Shown: positions 1-6,183, numbered from the stretch's first letter. The stretch: 7,436 nt of DNA from Bacteroidales bacterium (GCA_030692905.1 JAUYBT010000101.1:1-7436); one strand, 5' to 3'. Numbers and translations are program-made. Notes: generated from the sequence alone by a model not told the origin.

Positions 1-983
1 CAGTTACCAAACGTATCGGGCTGCCCGGTTTTGCTGCAAAACAGATTGCTGACTGGCTCTATAAAAAAGAGATACAGTCGATTGAGGAGATGACAAACCT
101 CTCAAAAAAGACACGTGAGCTGCTAGCCAATGATTATGAAATCGGTCTTTCTGCCCCGGTTAATGCATCTGAAAGCTCTGACGGAACTAAGAAGTACCTT
201 TATAAAGTACTGAATGATAAATATATAGAAACTGCATATATTCCTGATAATGAGCGTGCTACAATTTGTGTCTCATCACAGGCCGGATGTAAAATGGGTT
301 GCATATTCTGCATGACAGGGGAACAGGGGTTCCAGGGAAATCTCTCATCGAATGAAATACTTAACCAGTTCAGGAGTCTGCCTGAGTTCACGAACCTGAC
401 CAACATGGTCTATATGGGCATGGGTGAACCTTTAGATAATATTACTGAAGTTCTGAAGAGTCTCGATATTCTTACCAATGAATGGGGATATGGCTGGAGT
501 CCGACCAGGATCACAGTCAGTACAGTCGGACTGATAAACGGGATAAAGGAATTTCTTGAAAAAAGCCGGTGCCATCTTGCTGTAAGTCTGCACTCTCCAT
601 TTGACGAAGAGAGAAGAAACCTGATGCCGATTCAGCGGACAAACACTGTTGAAGAGGTGCTTGATATAATCCGCAAATTTGACTTTAACCGCCAGAGAAG
701 AATATCTTTTGAATATATCCTTTTTAAAGAGATGAACGATACGCCGCGCCATATTAAAGAGCTTGCCAGGATACTTAAAGGGATCAAATGCCGGATCAAT
801 ATAATACGTTTCCACCCTATACCCGGATTACAATTCCAGAGCCCCAATCTGGGAACCACCATTAATTTTAAAGAGGCGCTTAATGCCAAAGGGATACTGA
901 CAACAATCAGGGCCAGCAGGGGTGTGGATATACAGGCTGCATGTGGTTTATTATCAACACTCGAACAAAACAAATCAGAGTAG
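1..983 (+). CDS. rlmN: RlmN, 23S rRNA (adenine2503-C2)-methyltransferase, 5'-truncated by the window edge
   Basis: Radical-SAM enzyme that methylates C2 of A2503 in 23S rRNA; in E. coli it also acts on A37 of some tRNAs. The frame is open from the first full codon at position 3, and the residues before the first ATG (90) already match the family N-terminus: LPGFAAKQIADWLYKK, then EEMTNLSKKTRE. The true start therefore lies upstream of the window and the ATG at 90 is internal. Counting from position 3, the [4Fe-4S] motif CKMGCIFC has Cys96, Cys100 and Cys103. Cys89 (in ICVSSQAGC) and Cys314 (in DIQAACGLL) match the two catalytic cysteines, Cys118 and Cys355 in E. coli. The SAM-binding GMGEPLDN motif is present. 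The RlmN-type C-terminus argues against the related resistance enzyme Cfr, although the two are homologous. The stop is 2 nt before the next gene, implying an operon. Confidence 0.96.
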   Translation, partial: VTKRIGLPGFAAKQIADWLYKKEIQSIEEMTNLSKKTRELLANDYEIGLSAPVNASESSDGTKKYLYKVLNDKYIETAYIPDNERATICVSSQAGCKMGCIFCMTGEQGFQGNLSSNEILNQFRSLPEFTNLTNMVYMGMGEPLDNITEVLKSLDILTNEWGYGWSPTRITVSTVGLINGIKEFLEKSRCHLAVSLHSPFDEERRNLMPIQRTNTVEEVLDIIRKFDFNRQRRISFEYILFKEMNDTPRHIKELARILKGIKCRINIIRFHPIPGLQFQSPNLGTTINFKEALNAKGILTTIRASRGVDIQAACGLLSTLEQNKSE

Positions 984-985
984 AA

Positions 986-2425
986 ATGATGAGAACATTT
1001 TTTATCATTTCATTAGCATGTTTAACTCTTTGCTCATTCTCACAGGAGAGATCAATTGAGACATTTCTCTCAGATTCTGCAATGATACATGCCTCTTTTT
1101 CTCTATGCCTGGCAGATGCAAATAACGGAGAGGTAGTGATGGAATACAATTCCGGAAAAAGCCTTATTCCAGCTTCAATTATGAAGCTTATTACTTCGGC
1201 TGCTGCAATTGAATTGTTAGGTCCGCAATATACTTTCAAAACTATTATCGGTTATACAGGATCGCTTAATAAACGGTCCGGAAGGTTAACAGGGAATATC
1301 GTCATTCAGGGAGGAGGTGATCCGGCATTGGGATCAAAATATTTTTCAGATCATTATCAGGATTTTCTAAGCGGGTGGGTAACAGACATCAAGAAGCTGG
1401 GAATCAGAAAAATAGACGGCAGAGTCATAACCGACGATTCCTACTATGACTTCCTGCCTGTCCCCGCCAAATGGCTCTGGGAAGATGCCGGCAATTATTA
1501 TGGTGCAGGAGCATTCGGATTTTCTGTTTTTGACAACACTTACGAAATTCATTTTAAGACATTATACGATAGTTCCCAATTGGTTATTACTGAAATTGTT
1601 CCGTACGAATGCAGGTATGAATTCTCAAACTGGCTGGTTGCTGCCGGTACCTCAGACGAAGGTTATGTTTTTGCCGCACCTTACAGTACAAATGGCTGGC
1701 TTGCAGGGACCATTCCCGTCAACATGGAAGATTTTGTACTGAAAGCCTCAATTGCTGACCCTCCCCGCCTTATCGCAAAAATGATGAATGAAAAACTTGA
1801 AGCTGCAGGTATAACTGTTTCAGAAAATCCTACAACAATAAGATTAGAACAGAAAAGTTTGTCTGAGGAGGTTGTCCGGATTGCTGAAACCATCTCTCCT
1901 CCACTTGCTGATATTATTGAAGTACTCAACCATGAAAGTGTTAATCTGTATGCAGAACATTTAATAAAAGAGTTGGGAAAAGTATATAAAAATATCGGAT
2001 CTACTGCTGCAGGAGTTGAGGTTGTTAAGGGTTTTCTTCAGGATGCCGGCATTAAAACAGATGGAATGTTTATTGAAGATGGCAGCGGCCTCTCCCCTCT
2101 TAATGCCATTAATACAGGAGAACTGGTCAATTTGTTGTTTTATATGAGGAACAGAGGAAAGTACTTTCCGGAATACTTTTCTTCTTTACCTGATGCGGGA
2201 AAAGAAGGAACTCTTAAAAACTATTTCATGGATCCGGTTTTTGAATCAAGGCTTAAAACAAAAAGCGGCTCAATGACCAGGGTGAGAAGCTATGCGGGAT
2301 ATTTTACAACAGTATCCGGAAAAAATATGATCTTCAGCGTAATTATTAACAATTATACAGGTCCTTCAAAGAATATTATTTCCGGAATAGAGGAGATTAT
2401 CAAAGAAATTATACTCTCTAAGTAA
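986..2425 (+). CDS. dacB: D-alanyl-D-alanine carboxypeptidase/endopeptidase, PBP4 (DacB) family, peptidase S13
   Basis: Secreted class C low-molecular-mass penicillin-binding protein that removes terminal D-Ala from, or cleaves cross-links in, peptidoglycan. From ATG 986 the product is 479 aa, normal for the family. The N-terminus MMRTFFIISLACLTLCSFSQ is a signal peptide with a hydrophobic core; no good lipobox is seen, so a periplasmic product is likely. Catalytic motifs are SIMK (Ser64, Lys67), SVN (318-320) and KSG (426-428, in KTKSGSM). The roughly 250-residue gap between the first two motifs fits the inserted domain of PBP4-type enzymes. GGGDPALGS and EDGSGLS are further family signatures. 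The third motif is KSG rather than KTG, a conservative change. An in-frame ATG at 941 would overlap rlmN and put 15 polar residues ahead of the signal peptide, so 986 (or the adjacent ATG at 989) is preferred. No strong Shine-Dalgarno is visible; translational coupling to rlmN is plausible. Confidence 0.93.
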   Translation: MMRTFFIISLACLTLCSFSQERSIETFLSDSAMIHASFSLCLADANNGEVVMEYNSGKSLIPASIMKLITSAAAIELLGPQYTFKTIIGYTGSLNKRSGRLTGNIVIQGGGDPALGSKYFSDHYQDFLSGWVTDIKKLGIRKIDGRVITDDSYYDFLPVPAKWLWEDAGNYYGAGAFGFSVFDNTYEIHFKTLYDSSQLVITEIVPYECRYEFSNWLVAAGTSDEGYVFAAPYSTNGWLAGTIPVNMEDFVLKASIADPPRLIAKMMNEKLEAAGITVSENPTTIRLEQKSLSEEVVRIAETISPPLADIIEVLNHESVNLYAEHLIKELGKVYKNIGSTAAGVEVVKGFLQDAGIKTDGMFIEDGSGLSPLNAINTGELVNLLFYMRNRGKYFPEYFSSLPDAGKEGTLKNYFMDPVFESRLKTKSGSMTRVRSYAGYFTTVSGKNMIFSVIINNYTGPSKNIISGIEEIIKEIILSK

Positions 2426-2489
2426 GTCAATCAAACCCCCGTTCCTGAACGCTCCTTTATTTTCATAACATTTTTGCCTCATCCCCCTG

Positions 2490-2515
2490 CCCCCTTCTCC
2501 CAAGAGAGAAGGGGG
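2490..2515. repeat. Hairpin 1: perfect 10-bp inverted repeat
   Basis: CCCCCTTCTC (2490-2499) pairs perfectly with GAGAAGGGGG (2506-2515) around a 6-nt loop, CCAAGA. It lies 65 nt past the dacB stop and could protect the 3' end or slow transcription. It is not a canonical intrinsic terminator, because neither strand has a T-run directly after the stem (TAATA on plus). Confidence 0.75.
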
Positions 2516-2540
2516 TAATAAACAGTATATTAGCAACATA

Positions 2541-2564
2541 GCCCCTCCCACTTGGGGGAGGGGT
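2541..2564. repeat. Hairpin 2: perfect 8-bp inverted repeat plus a G-T end pair
   Basis: CCCCTCCC (2542-2549) pairs perfectly with GGGAGGGG (2556-2563) around the loop ACTTGG, and G2541-T2564 adds a wobble pair. Its G-rich arm continues into GGTTGGGGA, which belongs to the direct repeat of the larger element. No T-run follows. Confidence 0.72.
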
Positions 2565-2691
2565 TGGGGAGAGGCGGATTTTAAAGAAGGGGTTGGGGAT
2601 GGGTTAAGAAGGACAGGGGATTGGGTCAAACGATATAATTACAACGAGCAACTTAAGGTAACCAAACAATACTACCAATCGAAAATTAATC

Positions 2692-2699
2692 TACCTTTC
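2692..2699 (+). promoter_or_regulatory. Weak candidate -7 box for the DUF362 gene
   Basis: TACCTTTC matches seven of eight positions of the Bacteroidota -7 consensus TAnnTTTG and lies 23 nt before the start codon. No TTG/TTTG -33 element is visible 19-21 nt upstream, so this is only the best candidate in the spacer. Confidence 0.22.
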
Positions 2700-2722
2700 C
2701 AGCCTTTTAAGTTTTAAAATAT

Positions 2723-3835
2723 ATGAATAACAAGGTAGCGGTTAGATACTGCAAAGAATATGAAGTCCACGAAGTTTATAACCTCATTTCTGATATATAC
2801 AAAAAAACCGAGGGTCCTGACGTTCAGGGGAAAAGAGTTCTGGTAAAACCCAACATTCTGACTGACGATGACCCTGCAAAATGCATAAGCACTCATCCTG
2901 ATGTTGTGGAAGCAATGATCAGGTTTCTTCAGTCAAAGGGAGCTACTGTTCTGGTCGGTGATTCCCCTGCAGTTCATACACAGAAGTTCAGAGGAGAGAA
3001 ATCGGGTATTTACAAGGTATGTGAAGCAACAGGGGCGAAATGGGTTGATTTCACTGTGAATCCGGTTGAGAAAAAACTAAGGAAAGGAAAGATCAGGATT
3101 GCAGCTGTTGTTGACCAGGTTGATCTGATTATTTCACTTCCGAAATTCAAGAACCACGAACTGGTATATTTCACAGGAGCTATAAAAAACACTCTTGGCC
3201 TGGTACCCGGTTTTAATAAAGCGAAACAGCATGCCTTACATCAGAATAGAAACGGGTTTGGCGAATTCCTGGTTGATCTTAATGAAGCTGTTACTCCCGA
3301 CTATTTCCTTATGGATGCTATAATGGGAATGGAGGGTCCGGGTCCGGGCAATGGATTGCCGATAGAAATCGGATTATTACTTGGATCAACAAATCCTCTT
3401 GCATTGGATATGATAGCCAGTCGGATAGCGGGCTATAATCCGATGGTGGTACCAACATCAAAGACAGCGTTATTCAGGAAGAACTGGCTTCAGTCAGAAG
3501 ATGATATAAATTATGACGGTCCGGAAATCAACACCATTATAAAACAAGGCTTCACCAAAATACCTATTTCAAGCAACAATAATATTGCTTTGCAATTTGT
3601 TATGAGGAGAATTAAATTTCTGAAAAAGCTTGAAAGAAGGCCGGTCTTTATCCATGAAAATTGCACAGGATGCCAGAAATGTTTAGATATCTGCCCCGTT
3701 CAGGCTATTCAACCGCTTCCATCCAAAAAGACCCATATAGTTCTGATAGACAGTAAATGCATCAGATGTTTCTGCTGCAGTGAAGTTTGTACAGACGATG
3801 CAGTAGAGATCAGAAGGAAAGTCTTTGGTGTCTAA
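2723..3835 (+). CDS. DUF362 domain protein with C-terminal 2x[4Fe-4S] ferredoxin module
   Basis: A 370-aa iron-sulfur protein. Residues 1-300 are a DUF362 domain, recognisable by VKPNIL (41-46), GDSP (79-82), KFKNHE (141-146), TGAIKNTLG (151-159) and the Gly/Pro-rich DAIMGMEGPGPGNG (198-211). Residues 310-365 are a bacterial-type ferredoxin module: CTGCQKCLDICP (Cys314, 317, 320, 324) and CIRCFCCSEVC (Cys346, 349, 352, 356), with an extra Cys351 in the second motif. The Pro that usually follows the last cysteine is Thr357 there. No signal peptide is seen, so it should be cytosolic. DUF362 has no settled biochemical role; electron transfer in anaerobic metabolism is inferred from the clusters. 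The start MNNKVAVR fits family N-termini; no strong ribosome binding site is visible. The gene stands alone after a 297-nt spacer and converges on gyrB, its TAA interlocking with the gyrB stop. Confidence 0.9.
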   Translation: MNNKVAVRYCKEYEVHEVYNLISDIYKKTEGPDVQGKRVLVKPNILTDDDPAKCISTHPDVVEAMIRFLQSKGATVLVGDSPAVHTQKFRGEKSGIYKVCEATGAKWVDFTVNPVEKKLRKGKIRIAAVVDQVDLIISLPKFKNHELVYFTGAIKNTLGLVPGFNKAKQHALHQNRNGFGEFLVDLNEAVTPDYFLMDAIMGMEGPGPGNGLPIEIGLLLGSTNPLALDMIASRIAGYNPMVVPTSKTALFRKNWLQSEDDINYDGPEINTIIKQGFTKIPISSNNNIALQFVMRRIKFLKKLERRPVFIHENCTGCQKCLDICPVQAIQPLPSKKTHIVLIDSKCIRCFCCSEVCTDDAVEIRRKVFGV

Positions 3836-5802
3836 ACATCAATTTTAGCATACTTTGCATGAGTTTCGATAAACTCCCTGCGTGGCGGAACTTCATCGCC
3901 CATTAGCATTGAGAATATGTGATCAGCCTCAGCAGCACTTTCAATGGTAACTTGCCTCAGAGTCCGTGTTTCAGGATTCATAGTTGTCGACCAGAGTTGT
4001 TCTGCATTCATCTCACCAAGACCTTTGTATCGCTGAATACCTACCGATGATTCTTTCCCCTGTCCCATCTCTGCAACTGCTGCCGCACGCTCCTCTTCTG
4101 TCCAGCAATAACGCTCCGATTTACCCTTTTTAATCAGGTAGAGTGGCGGTGTAGCGATGTAGATATTTCCACCTTTAATGAGATCCATCATATATCTGAA
4201 AAAGAAGGTCATAATGAGAGTCGTGATATGAGAACCATCGACATCGGCATCAGTCATGATAATGATTTTATGGTAGCGCAAACCAGCAATATTAAGAGCC
4301 TTGCTATCCTCATCAGTGCCTATATTGACTCCAAGTGCGGTAAATATATTTTTTATCTCTTCACTCTCATAGATCCTGTGTTGCATAGCCTTTTCAACAT
4401 TCAATATCTTACCTCTGAGGGGTAAAATTGCCTGGAAACGGCGATCGCGTCCCTGTTTTGCTGTTCCACCTGCAGAATCACCTTCCACAAGGTATAACTC
4501 ACACTGGGTGGGATCCCTGTCGGCACAATCGGCAAGTTTACCGGGAAGTCCGGAACCGGAAAGTACATTCTTGCGCTGGACAAGCTCTCTGGCTTTACGT
4601 GCAGCATGTCGGGCAGTTGCAGCAAGGATTACCTTCTGAACGATGATCCTGGCATCTTTGGGATTCTCTTCGAGGTAGTTGGTAAGCATGGTGCTGACAG
4701 CCTGATCGACTGCACCCATTACTTCTGAGTTTCCAAGTTTTGTTTTAGTCTGGCCTTCAAACTGCGGTTCAGCAACTTTCACAGAGATAATAGCAGTAAG
4801 TCCTTCACGAAAATCATCACCGTTAATATCGAATTTCAGTTTTGAGGTAGCACCTGAATCTTCAGCATATTTTTTGAGAGTACGTGTTAAGCCTCTCCTG
4901 AATCCCGCAAGATGTGTACCCCCTTCAATAGTATTTATGTTATTTACATAGGAATGGACATTCTCTGAGAATGAGTTATTATACTGAAGGGCAATCTCAA
5001 CAGGTATCTCTGTCTTATCGAATGTAATATGAATAGGTTTTTCAATAAGTCTTTCCCTGTTTGCGTCAAGATATTCAATAAATTCCTTCAGTCCCAGCTC
5101 AGAGTGAAACTCTTCGTAACGTGGTATCCCTCCATTCCCGTTCTCAACGAGCTCTCTCATATCTTTAATTGTGAGAAGTATTCCTTTATTAAGAAATGCC
5201 AGTTCACGAAGACGTGCTGAAAGAATCTCAAAGTTAAATTCAGTTGTCTGGAATATAGTTCCGTCCGGCTTAAAGGTCACAGAAGTTCCCGACTTATCTG
5301 ACTTACCAATAACCTCTACCTGTGTAACCGGTTTCCCCTTTTCATATTCCTGTTTGAACACTTTACCTTCCCTCATGATAACAACTGAGAGATGTGCTGA
5401 GAGGGCATTTACGACCGATACACCAACACCATGAAGACCGCCTGACACTTTGTAAGAATCTTTGTCAAACTTTCCACCGGCATGAAGGACTGTCATAACA
5501 ACCTCGAGGGCCGATTTCTGCTCCTTCTCATGCATTCCTGTCGGAATACCACGTCCATCGTCACTTACAGTTACGGAACCATCTTCGTATATAATAACTT
5601 CAATTTTAGTGCAGTACCCAACAAGCGCTTCATCAATAGAGTTATCAATAACCTCATATACAAGATGATGCAACCCTTTTACGCCAATGTCACCAATGTA
5701 CATTGCAGGTCTTTTCCTGACAGCCTCAAGACCTTCCAGCACCTGAATATTCTCCGCTGAGTAATCAATACTGTCCTGCAATTTTTTTGCGTTCTCACTC
5801 AT
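3832..5802 (-). CDS. gyrB: DNA gyrase subunit B (type IIA topoisomerase, ATPase subunit)
   Basis: The ATPase and TOPRIM subunit of gyrase, which with GyrA introduces negative supercoils. The 656-aa length is typical of Bacteroidota and lacks the roughly 150-residue insertion of E. coli GyrB. GHKL ATPase domain: Glu50 in YEVIDNS (general base), DDGRGIP (81-87), GGLHGVGVSVVN (121-132) and Lys353 in QTKTKLGN. TOPRIM domain: EGDSAGG (440-446) with Glu440, and DADVDGSH with Asp518, Asp520 and Asp522. The tail has QRYKGLGEMNAEQLW. KQGRDRRFQAILPLRGK favours GyrB over ParE. Position 463 is Arg where E. coli has the quinolone-associated Lys447; probably lineage-typical. The start MSENAKK lies a normal distance before VLEGLEAVRKRPAMYIGD. 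AGGAA lies only 2 nt before the ATG, a poor Shine-Dalgarno spacing. Its stop TAG overlaps the TAA of the convergent DUF362 gene. Confidence 0.97.
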   Translation of the reverse strand: MSENAKKLQDSIDYSAENIQVLEGLEAVRKRPAMYIGDIGVKGLHHLVYEVIDNSIDEALVGYCTKIEVIIYEDGSVTVSDDGRGIPTGMHEKEQKSALEVVMTVLHAGGKFDKDSYKVSGGLHGVGVSVVNALSAHLSVVIMREGKVFKQEYEKGKPVTQVEVIGKSDKSGTSVTFKPDGTIFQTTEFNFEILSARLRELAFLNKGILLTIKDMRELVENGNGGIPRYEEFHSELGLKEFIEYLDANRERLIEKPIHITFDKTEIPVEIALQYNNSFSENVHSYVNNINTIEGGTHLAGFRRGLTRTLKKYAEDSGATSKLKFDINGDDFREGLTAIISVKVAEPQFEGQTKTKLGNSEVMGAVDQAVSTMLTNYLEENPKDARIIVQKVILAATARHAARKARELVQRKNVLSGSGLPGKLADCADRDPTQCELYLVEGDSAGGTAKQGRDRRFQAILPLRGKILNVEKAMQHRIYESEEIKNIFTALGVNIGTDEDSKALNIAGLRYHKIIIMTDADVDGSHITTLIMTFFFRYMMDLIKGGNIYIATPPLYLIKKGKSERYCWTEEERAAAVAEMGQGKESSVGIQRYKGLGEMNAEQLWSTTMNPETRTLRQVTIESAAEADHIFSMLMGDEVPPRREFIETHAKYAKIDV

Positions 5803-5837
5803 TATTCCTATAATATTAAGTCATAAATTTTTAAAAC

Positions 5838-5845
5838 CAAACATA
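5838..5845 (-). promoter_or_regulatory. Proximal gyrB promoter, -7 box
   Basis: Read on the minus strand, TATGTTTG is an exact match to the Bacteroidota primary-sigma -7 consensus TAnnTTTG. It lies 35 nt before the gyrB ATG, giving an expected leader of about 30 nt. About 20 nt upstream there is only TTTATT in place of the usual TTTG -33 element, so support rests mainly on the -7 box and its position. Confidence 0.55.
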
Positions 5846-5877
5846 TTAAAACAGACCGATAATTTAATAAAGATACC

Positions 5878-5904
5878 TATCCGGTTTTACTCCTCTGACG
5901 GATA
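5878..5904. repeat. 6-bp dyad in the gyrB upstream region
   Basis: TATCCG (5878-5883) and CGGATA (5899-5904) are perfect inverted repeats around a 15-nt loop. Read on the minus strand the loop contains AGAGGAG, a Shine-Dalgarno-like string with no start codon at a useful distance. It could be an operator half-site pair or an RNA stem in a long gyrB leader; chance occurrence is possible. Confidence 0.35.
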
Positions 5905-5924
5905 TCAAACTTGTTTTTTTGGTA

Positions 5925-5948
5925 ATGAAATCAGGATACCTGTTTCAT
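5925..5948. repeat. Bulged 10-bp hairpin in the gyrB upstream region
   Basis: ATGAAA-T-CAGG (5925-5935) pairs with CCTG-TTTCAT (5939-5948) around a 3-nt ATA loop: ten base pairs with T5931 as the only bulge. A run of seven T at 5914-5920 lies before it on plus (A-run after it on minus), so it is not an intrinsic terminator on either strand. If transcription starts near the distal -7 box, this structure lies within the gyrB leader RNA. Confidence 0.5.
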
Positions 5949-6002
5949 CGTTGCCAGCCATCGGAACTAACTTCACTTTTCCTGTTATAAATTATTGATA
6001 AT

Positions 6003-6017
6003 ATGATTATTAATCAT
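6003..6017. promoter_or_regulatory. AT-rich dyad next to the distal gyrB -7 box, possible operator
   Basis: ATGATT-ATT-AATCAT is a perfect 6-bp inverted repeat with a 3-nt centre. It lies 5 nt downstream (minus strand) of the distal TAnnTTTG box, so it would cover the expected transcription start. Operator function is inference, and such palindromes arise easily in AT-rich DNA. Confidence 0.25.
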
Positions 6018-6022
6018 CCCGG

Positions 6023-6030
6023 CAAATATA
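6023..6030 (-). promoter_or_regulatory. Distal gyrB promoter candidate, -7 box
   Basis: Minus-strand TATATTTG, followed by CC, matches TAnnTTTG exactly. No -33 TTTG is seen 19-21 nt upstream; that stretch is an A-run followed by CGG. If used, it would give gyrB a leader of roughly 215 nt containing the dyads at 5878-5904 and 5925-5948. Confidence 0.42.
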
Positions 6031-6117
6031 CGGATTTAAAACCGTTTTTTTCCTATAAATTGATAAAAATAATGCACAATTTTCACAAAGAAATTAACAC
6101 TAAAAATTTGCATGAAT

Positions 6118-6149
6118 GTCTTGGTGTCTGATTGTCTTAGAGTCTCATT
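6118..6149. repeat. GTCT array with exact 8-nt period
   Basis: Four consecutive octamers each begin with GTCT at 6118, 6126, 6134 and 6142: GTCTTGGT, GTCTGATT, GTCTTAGA, GTCTCATT. The second half of the unit is variable. TCTTGGTG (6119-6126) is complementary at seven of eight positions to CACAAAGA (6084-6091), so the array may be one arm of a larger degenerate inverted repeat lying just downstream of the beta-barrel gene. Confidence 0.55.
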
Positions 6150-6183
6150 AATGTGCTGGAATTTGTGGATTATTCTGTCGCAC

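Larger units (their letters stand above)
2480..2603. repeat. Bipartite GC-rich palindromic element, REP/MITE-like
   Basis: Two local hairpins (2490-2515 and 2541-2564) are enclosed by a longer imperfect inverted repeat. The left arm CATCCCCCTGCCCCCTTC (2480-2497) is largely complementary to GAAGGGGTTGGGGATGGG (2586-2603). The 11-mer GGGGTTGGGGA occurs twice in direct orientation, at 2560-2570 and 2589-2599. No open frame with transposase features is present, so if mobile it would depend on a transposase elsewhere. Similar C/G-run palindromes are common as dispersed intergenic repeats in Bacteroidota; assigning this copy to such a family is inference, since only one copy lies in the window. 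Confidence 0.6.
2426..2722. other. Intergenic spacer, dacB to DUF362 gene, with a GC-rich palindromic element
   Basis: This 297-nt spacer has no credible gene. Its centre (about 2480-2625) is built of C-runs on the left and G-runs on the right and carries two strong hairpins, annotated separately. The minus strand is open here (2366-2629) and would encode a Pro/Leu/Gly-rich peptide (PSPTPS, PQPLPQVGG), which is what conceptual translation of palindromic C/G-rich repeats looks like, so I do not call it a gene. A small dyad CGTTCCTGAACG (2440-2451) just after dacB is too short, and lacks a T-run, to be an intrinsic terminator. The right part (2626-2722) is ordinary AT-rich sequence that should hold the promoter of the next gene. 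Confidence 0.8.

Noticed and set aside
90..92. ATG at 90 as the rlmN start
   Set aside because: The upstream codons from position 3 match the conserved RlmN N-terminus, so the gene is cut by the window edge.
941..985. Upstream in-frame ATG at 941 as the dacB start
   Set aside because: It would overlap rlmN by 43 nt and place 15 residues ahead of a good signal peptide; ATG 986 is better.
2440..2451. CGTTCCTGAACG as a dacB terminator
   Set aside because: The stem is at most 4 bp with a viable loop and has no uninterrupted T-run.
2366..2629. Minus-strand frame of 87 codons across the dacB/DUF362 spacer
   Set aside because: It is Pro/Gly/Leu-rich low-complexity translation of the palindromic repeat, overlaps the dacB 3' end antisense, and has no domain or plausible ribosome binding site.
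2708..2715. TAAGTTTT as a -7 box for the DUF362 gene
   Set aside because: It ends 7 nt before the start codon, leaving almost no leader, and lacks the final G.
3832..5802. Assignment as ParE instead of GyrB
   Set aside because: KQGRDRRFQAILPLRGKILNV and the overall N-terminus fit Bacteroidota GyrB; ParE typically differs at the QGR position.
6031..6051. CGG...CCG followed by seven T on the plus strand as an intrinsic terminator
   Set aside because: The stem is only 3 GC pairs and no plus-strand gene precedes it; both flanking genes run on the minus strand.
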